64,000 bases of DNA. Origin: Flabesymbios commensalis. Taxonomy: Eukaryota; Annelida; Polychaeta; Terebellida; Flabelligeridae. Position numbers and translations under genes: made by a program. Positions 11,596 to 25,100 of this stretch are shown in pieces. The notes beneath the pieces were generated by a model, which saw only the letters and a list, made by a program, of their open reading frames with translations, was not told where the DNA came from and searched no databases. Within the stretch, counting starts at the first letter, position 1. Every line of letters starts with the position of its first letter. The stretch is from the NCBI GenBank assembly GCA_964017125.1, contig OZ024914.1, positions 20,909,581-20,973,580 on the forward strand. Direction: 5' to 3'.

Positions 11596-13375
11596 GGTTA
11601 TTTTCTAAAAATGACGTTAATTTTTTTTTTTTTCACCTTGAACATGATCATTACCAGGATTAGATTATCCAGTGAAAATCAAACCTGAATGAGGTATTAT
11701 GCATTGTCTAATTTGTGGCACGTATATTTTTGTACCTCCCAAGAAATTTAGGGGAGTGGAGTGTACACCAAGAACTATTGCATTTAAGATTACTCTTATG
11801 TTGGTAGGGAGAGGGGGGGGGGGGGGTGAACACACATGTTTTAGCTTGTGTTAGCTTGATGAAAGATCTAAATAAAATAAATAATGTAAACACAATGTAG
11901 GCCTACATACATATTCCTTGAATTTCACTGCTTATTCATGATATATCTCCCAGTCAGTGGATATTTTTAATATTGTTTTCCTGACAAATATTGTGACATG
12001 TATGGTCTAAAATATATATATTTAAGAAGGGCAAACATAGTATTGTGTTTAGAAAATACAATGAAGTCAATTTCACCAAGATGGACCAACTGCAGTTTTT
12101 TTCATGATGAGTCACAAATATTTGAGCAAATTACATTTAAAAAGGTCGGAAAAACTGTTGTAGGCCTACATCCAAGAACGTTGTGAAAGTTAAATCTACA
12201 TCACTATACAAATACATGCAGCTTCTAGTATGGTTATAATTCTCGCATCAGGACATTGTGCCAGTGGATACTACGACATTTAATACTTTGAGTAAACATA
12301 TATAACAGCACCTATATACATTACATCATTAACAGCAATTTCATTCTAGTCATTGGCGACCATCTTGGATATAACACCTTTTCAGTAGGCAGATTTTGAT
12401 AAGATTTTTTTCCTGCTATAAGTACATCCGATAGGTGACAAAACCACATGGATGTTTGCCTATACCAGAAATGGATTTCCAGTAGGCTAGGTTGGGTGGC
12501 TTATCTTTTTATACACGAAAATAGGTATTACACTTACTACTTATTAAAAATCATATGTTGGTATCTTGACCTTAAAATTAACGTTTTGATATTGAAGACC
12601 TTTAAATCTTAAAAAAAAAATTTAAAAATCCATTTTGACCTAAGCATTTCCTTTTTTTATCTTGAAGATGCCATTGGATTTTCCAGTCAAAATATGATTA
12701 CACATGATTTTGTTGATATTTAAACTTGTTAAAAATAATATTTTCAGGAATCGGAGCTTAAAATTGTCCTTTTGCTCTTGGAGGTCACATTGAATCACAA
12801 ACATAATACCATAGAATGATTTACCAGTCAAAATCCCATAAAAATGAGGTATTACACATGTTCTTAGCTTTATGTAGTAAAATCAAATTTTCGCTTACTT
12901 GACCTTGAAGTTGATCTTTTGACATTGACCTTGAATCATGAAAATACCATATGGAATGGATTTTCTACTCAAAATTACACAAAGAAAAGGTATGACACTT
13001 GTTCCTACCTTTATTTGTTGAAAAATCCTATTTTCCATTTAAATTGACCATTGATTCTGCCCTCCAGTCTCACGGCCATCATAAGTCTCTTTGCGTGCCA
13101 GAATATTATTTGAACTAATAAGTACCCTAACTTTTAAAAACATGGATTTTAAAGAATAATCATAGTTTAAGTGTAAAATCCTAAAACTGAGGATGGTTTT
13201 ACCGACTTTTACGGCCAACGGCGGCCATCTTGGATTTTCGGAATTTTATGGGTCAGATTTTGAGACTTTTTTTTGGTCATTGACTATATCCAGTAGGATA
13301 GAAAACCGTTGAGAAACCTTTAGTTTTAATTTTTTGGGGTCATGTGGTAAGCCTATATCGACCCGTCTATATCAA

Positions 13376-15002
13376 GAATGTTGTGGTTATCAAAAGGGGG
13401 TCGCTATTAACTCATCCAGCCGAAAGCCAGATGAGTTTTTGTCAAGGCGCGTTCATCTGTCGTCATCTATCCGTCCACAATTTGCGAAAATTGCTATTTC
13501 TCCTAGAGTTTTGAGTCAATTATTATACTACAGGGTACATTAATCTCGCAAACATGTTCAGTTGGGTCTCACTGTAGGCCCCCTACACCAGAATTATATT
13601 CATAAGCGTAGAGTAGTGATATTATACAATTGGGGGAAGGCATTGCTGTAGACAGTTTTTAAATAATTCAGAACTATATATGGCACTCTTCAATGCGCAA
13701 AAGTGTTACTGTGTTGACTTGTTCGCTTTATTTTACCCTGGTTAATTTGAAACTAGACCTGGATTATAGAAAGACACGTTTAATTTTAGTCCGGTATCAG
13801 CCAGGGCCTGTAGTGAAATTAATACCTGCTTATACAATATTGCAAGACCACACATAGGCATATAATTAAATAATGTTATGTGTATACATATGCCTGATAA
13901 AAGCATACAAAAAGATGTATATTTTTTTAATGATTTATCATTTTATGCTATGTAGAGAACATTTAGTAACTAAATTTAAGCCACTGTCATAAATGTTTTC
14001 TAGCCATTTTTCGCCTGATTGTTGTTGTAGTACAAAAAACTTTTTGAAATTTGATTAAACTGTTCATTTTTGTCAAAAAACTTTTTTGTGTTGACATAAT
14101 TGTGGTTGCACAATTGACATAATATATATATATATTATATAATATAATATATGCATTCGTTTCTATTTTAATATTATAATGTTAACAAAACAATGGGTTA
14201 TCCCTAAAAAAATATATAAGAATTGTTTTCATGTAGATGCAAAATAATCAATAACGTGAATAAATTCGTTTATTTTAGGATACCCCCCATGATAGCCATA
14301 TTTATCTACCATTGTACCAAATGATGCTGTTCTGGGGTATGTCTGAAGAAATAACACTAAATATGTCATGTTGTTCTGGAAAGGCGTAAAAGGCCAATAG
14401 CATCTCCCACCATAAAAAAAGTTATTGAGGCCAACATAAAATGTAAAACTAATCTATGGCGAATCTCGGTAATCTTGATAAATTCTCAAAAATACATAAA
14501 GCGAGCTTTCTCTGTTAATTATTTTATTTTGCAAGGTGGGCTGATTGAGCCGCTTTTCCACAGATATCAATTCCTCGTTGGCTTTGCTGACTGGTTTATC
14601 CAGTAAATGTGCATATCTTTTCCTTGGTGTAAGCAGATTTAAAGTGCAGCGTCGTGTGTAATTAGGCCCATATCACATAAGTATAAATGCTGCTTTGACA
14701 CTCTGCTCAGGTACCCGACTGGTCCTGCCTGCACAACACACCACGCATATCACAGTCGATAATAGCCGATAGTGGGCAATTTTGCATTTGATTGAGTTGA
14801 AATTTTTAAAGGCATATCCCTACCTTAAACCTCACATTTTGTTTTATAGTAATGGTCTAGCTATCACGGTTTGTCACTAGAAAAATAAGTTATTACATAC
14901 TTATTACTTGTCCATTGTTTTTGTCAAAAAAAAACATGTATTTTTCATTTTCAGTAAATCATTATACATTCTGTAATAACTTGTTTATTCAGTATTCGAG
15001 TA
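13376..15002. other. No gene recognised
   Basis: It contains an AT microsatellite (about 14120-14157) and a segment at 13405-13500 beginning CTCATCCAGCCGAAAGCC that looks like a dispersed repeat. No open frame is credible. Confidence 0.45.
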
Positions 15003-15297
15003 CATATTAAAGTTAATTATGGCCATGTGAGTATTGTGGAAGATGAAATTTCAATAACTGTGTGTGTGTGCAATATGAAATAAATACCGCCATGGTTTTC
15101 GGGATCTGCCCCGGAAACGAAATGCAGTCAAATAGCAGGCATATTAAAGTTAATTGGGGCTGATGACCTGCTATTTTAGTAGGTCGAATTTCTTCAACGC
15201 CAAAAAGGCACATCTACACCACCTAAGGGATGTGTGTGTGCAAAATGAAATAAATCCCCCCCATGGGTTTCCAAGATCTGCTCCGGAAACGAAATGC
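15003..15297 (+). repeat. Two-unit direct repeat
   Basis: ATATTAAAGTTAATT followed by a TGTGTGTG tract, ATGAAATAAAT and CCGGAAACGAAATGC occurs twice (about 15005-15125 and 15141-15297), with an extra segment in the second copy. A GACAGATGGGCGGACGGACA tail follows. Confidence 0.65.
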
Positions 15298-15373
15298 GGA
15301 CAGATGGGCGGACGGACAACCGAGGCGACACCTTAAATCCTGCACCCACTTAGTCGGGAGGAGGATGAAAATG

Positions 15374-15475
15374 GATTATCATGACAATAGGCTGCTGCAG
15401 TAAAAAGCTTAGATTAGGGCAAAAAATTATCATGACAATAGGCTGCTGCAGTGAAACACTTATGAGGGCTAAAAT
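15374..15475 (+). repeat. Two-unit tandem repeat, period about 51 bp
   Basis: ATTATCATGACAATAGGCTG followed by CTGCAG occurs at about 15375 and 15426. Confidence 0.75.
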
Positions 15476-18102
15476 CTGGTAGTGTTGGTGTTATGAAAAA
15501 AAATATAAATAAACTGAACAAGAGTGGGGATTTTTTTATTTTTCCAAATAATAAAAATCCCAAGTGTGGTTATTTATCTCGTCTTCTGCAGCTCAACATA
15601 CACGCATCTCAGACTAACATAATATGGTAGACTTGGCACAATAACAGTCAAACCATTAAACTGGTATTTCCTGTTTGGTTAACATGTATTGTGTAACAAA
15701 CCTTATGGCAAATCAATTGCTGTAAACATCTCTCTAACACATTTTTCATATAATATGTACATAATATACAGAAGTGTCAAACAAAAAAGTAATTAACAAA
15801 GAAACATGCAGTCATTCTTATCCTGCCATTTTCACTTCACTCATATTTCATCTGCACAAAATGACGTCACAGATCATACTCAATCAAATTTCAGCCAGTA
15901 TGCCTACATATGCGCAATTCATATATATATATATTATATATCGAAATATTCCTCAGCAACCATGCAACACATTGGCCAAGTGCTGTCTCATTGTTGTGGC
16001 AGCTTCTCAGATAACAGTATTGAGACAGCATTGTGAGACTAGGTCACAACACTGTAATACATGTAGATGTACTTGATCTTGCGATATGAGGTGCATATCT
16101 CATTCCTCTCACAAGATAGATATTTAAAAAAATGTATTTCTTAATTTTCAGTTAATCATTATACATTTTGTAATAATTTGTTTATTCACTATTCCAAGTA
16201 CATATTTCATAGATTGTCTATACATTGATTTTAATTTTATAAACATTTCCTATCAAACATAATGCTGCTCAAAAGAAAACAGTGCAAATTGTACTTACTT
16301 TATCTAGCACCCTATTGTTCAGCCTCAGCTTGAGCAAAAACATATAATGTCCATATTTAAAATCTTAGAAATGTCTATTGAAACATGATGAAAACTTAAA
16401 TCTCAACAAAACAAAACACTTTTCTAATCATGGTTATTTGTGCGATCAAATATGGCAGATTAATTGCAGGCAAATTTCAATTATTAGTAGTAAGTGGTAC
16501 ACAGTAGAGAACCTAGCTTTATCAAATTTCACTGGAATTATGACAGTGCACAGATATGGACAAATTTTCATTCCTTTTATTGCTATGTTAAGTATGTTAA
16601 ATTATTTCTTAACTAGATAGGAAGGTAACTTTATCATAATTCTCCATATATGGACAAATGCAAGAATATTGTTTAAAATTATATCATGCAATACCATATT
16701 TTTTTAGAACAGTTTAAATCAGACTATGCAAACATACATGTATAACTTATCCAGATATGATACAGCAGTATAATATTCATGTAGCAAAATAGCTAAAACA
16801 TCTACATAAATATGTAGAATAGTTCAACACTTGTATTTAAGTACAATGTTTTTCAACATCAATCAGTTGCTATTACTAGTGTTGAATGTATCTTTGCATC
16901 ATTCACGTAAAAATTGCGTTTCAAACAGGATAACAAGTTGTAGTTTAAGGATCATTTATAGAATATATATATCATAAACGTTATTCTATTTCAAACTTGT
17001 GTATGATCAGCCGATACGCTGATTGACTTGCATTAGTTTTACCAGTGCAATCTATTAACCCTTTGCCTGCTGATACTACAATAGTCATTTTAATCCATTT
17101 TTTTAGATGAACATGTAAAAAATTTCAATAGTATTTACCACTTTGACAGAAAATTTGCAGAATAATTTTGACGACTGTAGTGATAATTATTTTCAGCTGC
17201 ACTACCAGAAGTGAAGATATCTAAGAAAGAAACTTACAATTTTTTTTATAAATTTTTCCCTCACTCATTAGATTTTGTTACAATCTAAGAGAGATGTAAA
17301 ATATCATAATGGCCTTACAGATGCGAGATCAGTTTAAAATCATTACCTATACAACAGTAACAATTGTGCTGCAAACCGTACAACATGATGTAGTGAACAA
17401 AAACAAAGGTTATACATAATGCTAATCAATACATCCTGAGTCTGCATAATTGTTTGGCTGTGATTGTCTAGATATATATCCATTTGAAATTAGAGAACTG
17501 TCCATCTACTTTTAATTGAATACATCATGTATCTGTTATTGTCTACATCATATTTGTGACATCATCACTGATACTTATGTCTTAACAGTGAGTTGGATGA
17601 TATTCATCTAATGATAGATAACAAAAAACTGAGAACACTTGCAGCGCTGAAGCAGTTAATTTTCCCAATAAGAATATGATAAATGCCGTCAAATCTCAAT
17701 TACAAGTGTTCACTTATGAGCCTTAGCAGTTTACTATCAAATTGGTAAAATTTGAACTTTTAATGTTTGATTTGAAACATATCACTCAAAGCCCAGTGGT
17801 CAGTTAATTTTATTACTACAATTTATGCAAGTATACTTTCTTTAAATATAATTTTATACATTCTGTACCAACATTAATTACCGATTTCTATTCCGTGGCA
17901 TTCAATTTTAATTTTAGAAAAAATATGTTTTTTTTAATATAATAGGGGGGGGGGGGTATCTACTGAAATAAACAGACCTAGAATAACAATTCATATCAGC
18001 AATCAAGAGGAAATCAAAAAGTAAAAAAAAACCATTGTCATATCAAAACCCCGGAACCATAAACAGTATTTTCATTACTAAACTATGACAACCAGTGTTA
18101 AT
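15476..18102. other. No gene recognised
   Basis: Strongly AT-rich DNA downstream of ILRUN. The open frames at 15774, 15806 and 16378 have no domain similarity. A G12 tract occurs at 17945-17956. Confidence 0.45.
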
Positions 18103-18118
18103 TTATTTTTTATTTGTT
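18103..18118 (-). terminator. Candidate polyadenylation signals for ILRUN
   Basis: Read on the minus strand, two AATAAA hexamers occur here within AACAAATAAAAAATAAATT. This would give a 3' UTR of about 0.95 kb after the stop at 19061. An AATAAA closer to the stop was not found, but transcript data would be needed to choose. Confidence 0.3.
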
Positions 18119-18324
18119 AGAAAACTATCTGTTCTAATAATTGGCCTGCATTATTACTATGAAGAGAAATAAGGTTGCATGAGTCACTGCACTGCGACAC
18201 TCAAGCAACAAGCAAGCAGACAATAGCAAAATATATTTAAAAAAAATCATTTTACTATAAAAAAAAAAAAATGCAAAGATACTAGGCACTAGGATAGCAT
18301 GTTCTGTCAGGAGAACTACCAGTA

Positions 18325-18429
18325 CAGTAGGGCCTGCTATGGGCAGCCACTCTTCTGGGGAATGATCAAGTGGCCTCCCATAGGAGGTTGGCTGTTTATA
18401 AGAGTGGCTGCTCATAGCAGGTTCTACTA
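18325..18429. mobile_element. pogo/Tigger-like MITE with TA target site
   Basis: TA flanks both sides (18323-18324 and 18430-18431). The termini are inverted: CAGTAGGGCCTGCTATG on the left and the complement of TAGTAGAACCTGCTATG on the right, each continuing into GCAGCCACTCTT. The element is 105 bp, with no coding sequence. It lies downstream of the ILRUN stop codon, probably in the 3' UTR. Confidence 0.75.
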
Positions 18430-19060
18430 TATTCTAACCATGTCATTAAATGCTAAAAAAAAAGAAAGCAATTTCATAAATATAAGTCTGTACAGGTCTA
18501 CCATGAATCTTCATTTCCACGAAACAATAAGGGAACACAGATTAGGTCAGAAATATATTCAGAGAACAGAAGGTGATGGAAGTCACATAATCCACATTTG
18601 AAATGTCATTCACAGCCAAAGGATCTCGAAACAAAAGAATTTGAATGAATTTTCAAACTATTCATCATTTCATTGGAAATAACTCAATAACTCATTAATT
18701 TCAATTTGAAAAACACAAAATAAATGCTTCTATTATAGGAGATATCTCTGGAGTAGTCCAACACTCTCAATGCTGAGAGACAGCACAGTATTGAGGCAGT
18801 GTTGGACCAGGGGATGTGTTCCAGATGACACAATCTTATCAGCCAAGTTATGAAATAAGCTTTTTAAGTCATATATGCCTATACATATATAATTAATACA
18901 TATCGTAAAATTGAACAAGCTATGTGGGGTATGTCAACTACATCATTAGACTCTAATTTAATCAATAACCATTTTTGAGTTTGAAACTGGCTTGGCAATT
19001 GTGGCTTTATATTTGTCTGGGAAAACTCAAGCACTTGACAAATAAAATCAGTAGACAATG

Positions 19061-19141
19061 CTAAGACATGTCTGTCGTGTTGTCTGACTGAGAGTCCTGG
19101 CAGAATAAGTGTGTGTCCGTATTTGGTGACATATCGGGAGT
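19061..19141 (-). CDS. ILRUN: ILRUN coding exon 5 (terminal)
   Basis: The acceptor TTTGTTTCAG is followed in phase 0 by 26 codons starting TPDMSPNTDTHLFCQDSQSD and a TAG stop. It is hydrophilic and short, as expected for the poorly conserved ILRUN tail. It is the only part of the model that rests on splice signals and phase without family similarity. Confidence 0.7.
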   Translation of the reverse strand, partial: TPDMSPNTDTHLFCQDSQSDNTTDMS

Positions 19142-22100
19142 CTGAAACAAAACGAAATGTAAGCAAAAGTTAGTTTTATGACCATTTCAAATTTTAGGTA
19201 TCTATAGCAATAATTGACATCTTTACTTGTTTAAAATAGGTCTCCACACTGGAATTTTTTTAGGCCACACATGAAGTGACAAAATTTAAACAATAAATGT
19301 TTCTTATCCCCGACCTTGACTGAGTATTCATCCCATGATTTTACCAGCATTTCTATATAAATTTGTTAATGAAATATATTTTTAATTTGTGAGTGATATC
19401 GGGAATCACGGGAAGTCTTTTTGTCATGGGGGACACTGGTCCAGTGTACTTTAAAATATAGTAGACCAGACAAAATTTTGGTGGACATAATTTTCAATTA
19501 TATACAGAAAATCTGTCAACAATACTATAACTTTCGAAATTTGCTTAATTTGGAGAATCATGATAAAGTTATTTGCCCACTTTTTAAACTTGGCTGATCC
19601 AAAAAATAATACGATTCAACTTTTTTAAGTACCGGACATTGGGACCGGTCCACTTTTTGCCAGAGATGGCAATGTCAGGTGTCTTTTTGCGATGCCCATG
19701 ATACCGGTTGTGAAACTAACCAATCAGTTCACATCTCTTAACCCATCGAATAGGATTATTATATTAATTTTACCAACATTTAAGTGCACACTTGATAATA
19801 GCCCATCACCATTATTGAACAGGTAAAATCAACGACGTGAAATGGAAAGAGCTGCCATTTTGCGGGATGGATAAGCTATTTTTTTCAGTCATTATTGAAT
19901 TTGTCTGAGGACTGGTTTTGATCAACACGCAGAACATTTTTTTAAGGCCCACAAGGAAATGTTAACGCCAACACCGACTTTGTCAAACTTTAATTGCAAA
20001 AACCCACCTTCTAAAAAAATTAAAAGGAGGGCTAATAGGTGAAATGTTTGTAATTCGTGACACTGATATATGTTGTTGAATTGTACAAATGTTAATAAAA
20101 GTTTTAAGCAATTAGCTCGGAACTCTTAACCCGTTGAATACGTCTTCACAACATTACAATCATCTCAGGTAATCAGACTCAGGAGTTTTCTGGAACTCAG
20201 CCCAACAGGGTTAATTTTAAGAATAAATTTATATTAAATATTCAAGTGCTGAATATACATGTAATCGTTTTTTAATCAATTTATTTTATTAGCAAGTTAA
20301 ATCACAGTTATTGGGAATGAAATGAGGGTTAAGATATTTAAGATTTGGATATGCTTTGTTGCAAATTAAACAAATTGAGTTATTGGGAATCAACTGAGGG
20401 ATTAGAAATCCAAGATTCGGATACCGGTATGCTTTGTCGCAAAATCAACATATGGGGCACACTGAGAGTATTCACATAATCACTCACCTGAAACAATGAC
20501 CTGATGTGGGAGGGAGATGTGCCAGAAATATCTACTGGAGGTAGGATGGGAGCTGTGCCCGCCGCGGGTGATCCTGGCAAGCTACCGCTGTGGGCAATCA
20601 CAGATAGACTAGGAGATACCCAACCTGCTGGCTGGGCAGGTGAACCACAATCCCCCATACTGGGGCAGTCACCAAAGTCTTTTGTAGGTGTGGCAAACGG
20701 ATTAGTAGCAGGTGAGGCAGGAGCACTAGCTGAACAATGGTTTTGAGAAACTAACTCTGTACCAAATTGCGAAAGCTGTTGCGTGAGACCTAGTAGACCT
20801 GATTCATCGACTTGTAATATAACCCATATGATCTCTGCAAAAAGAAAGCAAGTGGTCTTCATCAATGATATCATAAACAGTTTAAATGGACAATCGCAGG
20901 ATGTCACAGAAATTAGTTTTTTTTTCAAACACTGTCCCAGTTCGAGCAGAATTTTTTTTTTATACATATCGAAGTCTCTGACATTATGATATAATGTTTG
21001 CTATGAGGTTACTACTGCTATGCATTCATCATTATTTCTGAAGTAGAGAATTTCATGTGAACAACCCAGCATATTAATTAAAGGTCTCACCTCCAAAGAA
21101 GAGGCCAGTGGTAGTGCTCATCCTCCACTGGCCCTCGTAGATTCCTGTACTGACAGGACTAACCATTTCTACACTAATGTCTGTCACTTGACCAGGCTGT
21201 AATGCTTCTGACATGATTCGGTCTCTATGACCAAACTGCTCTCCACCAACAAAGCGTAAGCAGCAACCAGGTGGCCAGCATTCTTCACCTGGTAACATAA
21301 TTCATCAGCAATCAATATTTCATATTTTATTCAACCACATTTCTTTCACCTGTAAAATTTTTTTTTATATAAACTATGCAGACCAAAGCGTTTTGTTCAA
21401 TTTGAAATCATCATAAATGTCCTAGTTTAGCTCTTTCTGATTTATTTGAATACCTATGTTATGGGTCTGCCATCATTATAAATATTTTTACTCTTACAGT
21501 GCGGGGATCCACTTTAGAAATCAAATTCTGACGTCTACAGACGGCAGATTCTGACGACCAAAGTAAGGGATAAATTAAACATATTGTATCCATAGATGTA
21601 TCAATTTAACTTGGCATCCATAGGAGAAACAATTGGCAACATATTTGGCTTGTCTTAACAAAGCCCGTATTGAGGAGAAACAGGGTAAAATTGTGCTAAG
21701 AAAGTCCAGCGAGTGCACATAATTCAGTCATGAACAAAAATATATGAAGATATATTATATACCGTACTTGGAGAAAACATGAAACATGAGATGTTGAATT
21801 AATTTTGGCCATATAATATAATATATTACATATGCAGCCAAAACGAATCAGACCAATAACAATTAAACAATCATTTCCTTTTATTTTTATATCATCTTTT
21901 ATTCAGTGCAGATATTATATTTATTTATATATAATATTGATTGATTGATTGATTGATTTATAAGTACATGCTGCATGGTAAATTGACCTATTTTTCTATA
22001 ATCAGATAATCACATGCCATAAGTATGATAGGACTCAAATTATTTAATGCGTGCCTGGGAACACTGGAGCCACACGACAGTAACAGCCTGCTTTCCAAGT

Positions 22101-25100
22101 AAGCCTCTACTGCTGTTTGCATTTGTAATGCAGCATAATACCCAGCCCAGCAAACACGAGACATCTATCTAATGTTGGATCAATGCTGGACCAGCGTTGT
22201 AGACGGTGCTCTAACATTTTCTCGTTTTTGCCGTGTTTTATGACAGCCTTTTATGACAGAATACGTTGAGCCATGGCTGTTTTAATGCTTGTCGACATTG
22301 GAGTAACATTGTGTTTGTAGGGTAATGATAACTGTCAACTATGCTTACAAGATTGCACGTGGCCCCATTGCAATGGTCCAATGTCGCATACCACAGCCAA
22401 ACATCTGAAACTCAGTCCTCCATTTATAAGGAGCGAGATGGCGCTGGTGCTCCTCTTGCGCTCCTTAACCAAGTGCAAGGAGAGCAATACACCGCGCTCC
22501 TGGCGATTAACAGAAGTTAAAATTTTGAAGCTAAATAAGCCCATAAAATCGCTTTCAGCATGTTTTGCACGCCACAAAATTTGAATGCTCTCCTAGAAAT
22601 TTTCAGGAGAGTATTTTATATCTCCTATTTCCTATTCCCATATGTGGAGGACTGTCAACTTATAATGTGCATTAGTTTTTCTGTTATCTTTAATTAATTT
22701 TAGGATTGGAAATTCATAGTGAAATTTGCTGCACATCATGCGATTATGCAATACCGCTGGAGTACAATGACGTACGTAACTCACCGAATATGATAACAAA
22801 TTCACATAGACAGACAAGGTCACAAAACTAAAAAGTCAACCCTCTTGTCAACAATTTTTTTGTCACCAACAAGGTCGTTGGTGATACTCAGTCTGGCCAC
22901 TTTGTTGAATTTCCCTGTTTTAGATCAGAAAAGATCCAAAATCTAATAAGGGAGGGCGGTAAAAAAAACATTTAAGAAAAAAAAACATTAAAGCTATTTG
23001 GGGAAAAGGTAACGAGGATGACCAAATAAAAAAAACATTGGACATATTTTTGGAAAAGTTAATGAGGGTGAAGAAATAAAAAAAAACTTTTGACCTATTT
23101 TAAAAAAATTAATGAGGGCAACGAAAAAAATCTCTCGAAATAAACTTGTTTTTTTTCGGAATGTTTTTTTTTACCTCCCAAATTGACTGTTTTTTCCGAA
23201 ATCTGCAACAACTAATGCGCGCGCTGGGCAGAAAAAAAACATGATTTTTTGGAAAATAATGCGCGGCCTAAAAATTTAATGAGCGCGCTCAACTAAAACG
23301 GAGAAAAAAAACATAGTGGCCTTTCACTGTACAAGTAGGCCTACAACCTAAGATGCTAAAATAAGAAAATCTGAAGACTTTAATTGATGTGAATTTACAC
23401 TGGGGTACACTACCTCCTTACTTTTTTTCAAATTAAGTCATCACTGATTTATACTTCAGAATTGCTAGATACTTATGGTATACACTGACCTGTATTTTGT
23501 AATTGCCAAGTCTTGACAAAATTTGTGTTTGGAGGGACAGACTCTCCCTCCCCAATGGTAACATCACGAACAAACGCCATGCACGGCACCCTTGCATTGG
23601 GCTGCTCATAGTCATAGTAAGAACATACAGCAGCCTGTAGATTCCTGTAACAAAATAAATAGTACATTTTTATTACAGTATGACTTCAAGGTTGTCTTGT
23701 TTAATTATGGTACTTTGAGATCAGGCATTCATTATTTGATTTTAAAATAATTTAAACTGTTTAATAAAAAGTTTGAAAAATGATTTAATAATAATAAAAA
23801 AATAACTAAATGTGACAGTTTTCCCAGTCTGCATTAAATTATTAAAAAGTCTGCAAAATCAGCCTCTCCGCTGCACTAAAAAAATGTTAAACCTTAACCC
23901 CTAGAGCACTGATGTCCACTGTTACTAGTTGTAGTAGACTAGTACGACTAGTTCTCTTTGACTAGTCTCTCTGTGTTTTATTAACACTTACAAGTGTAAG
24001 CCTACCAAAAAAATAATGTTTGTTTCCGATTTTCCCGAATGACTCTTATCAAAACATCTATGCGACCCAAATATATTTCACTGATTTCCTCAAATAATCG
24101 AAATATGAAGGCACAACGCCACAGCTGCACAATGCATTTAAGCCTATTGTTTCTTTTCGATGTATATTTGATGTAATTGTATCTTTTCTCAATACATCAA
24201 GTTAATAACTCAATATCCAGGGTTCTGGCCAGACATTGGACTGTGGTGGGCGGTCTTGACATCAAAGCGCCATTTTATAGTACAGTCATGTTTTCATACT
24301 CAAAATATGTCTCCGTTTTCCATGTTTTTCCAACTGTTGTGGTGGGCGGCGTATCAGAGTGACTGGGTGCGGCTGCTGACGCCATCCACCGTGGGCAGAA
24401 GCCTGAATATCAAATTGGCAGCCCGATGTAGAGTTTACAACTTGATATGGAGATGTGAACTCGATATATAGGAAACTTTGTGAACTTGATATATATCGGG
24501 TTGAGAAGTCAATATATCGAGTTGTGAGCTGGACTACTCAGTAATACAATATATTGAGTATAATACTATATAGTGAACTCCACAATAGAGTTGTAAACTC
24601 AATGTATCGACTTCTTAACTCGATATATAACAAGTTGTGAACTCATTATATTGTATTTGTTTTATTCAATTTATCGAGTTTACAACTCAAAATAGACTCA
24701 TAGTGACAGTCTATCAAGTTTTCAACTTCAAGTTTAGATCAACAACTACGTTTAATACAACTTCAGCGTTTACGATAAGGTGTGAAAGAAAGGTTGTCCT
24801 GCGGACAATCATTAGTCACTTTTTGGTTATCCGCCATGAATGAAGGTTGTCCGCATAAAATCAGCGATACCTGCTACAGTATCAAGTAGGCCCCCCTGGG
24901 TAGGTAGATTCAATAATTTTTTTAATTGTTCAATAAAATAATGCTGAGCCTTTTTTCCTACCTGCAACAGGCTAAAAGAAATATTTGACCACATTCAACA
25001 GTTTTCACTGAGCAAGAAAAATGCTGTGCTAGATCAAAATCTAAGCGAAATTATAAAAACGTCTAAAAGATGGCACCTCAATGTTGCAAACTGTTATGGC

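Larger units (their letters stand above)
9614..13375. repeat. Long imperfect palindrome P1
   Basis: The left arm (about 9614-10550) matches the reverse complement of the right arm (about 12665-13375) nearly throughout. Examples are CTAAAACTAAAGGTTTCTC against its mirrored partner near 13300-13326, the GACCCATAA block, AAACCATCCT, and internal units containing CAACTTCAAGGTCAAGTAA. The arms hold 2-3 tandem units of about 150 bp rich in GGTCA/TGACC. The middle holds a minisatellite and AT-rich spacer. The left arm is interrupted by a TTAA-flanked MITE. No coding sequence is seen. It may be a large foldback transposon or an old inverted duplication. Confidence 0.75.

Noticed and set aside
13334-13543. 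69-codon frame in the CATCCAGCCGAAAGCC segment
   Set aside because: It looks like noncoding dispersed repeat; no protein family fits.
18879-19166. 95-codon minus-strand frame over the last ILRUN exon
   Set aside because: It is a different frame from the ILRUN terminal exon and has no similarity. The 26-codon phase-matched exon explains the region better.
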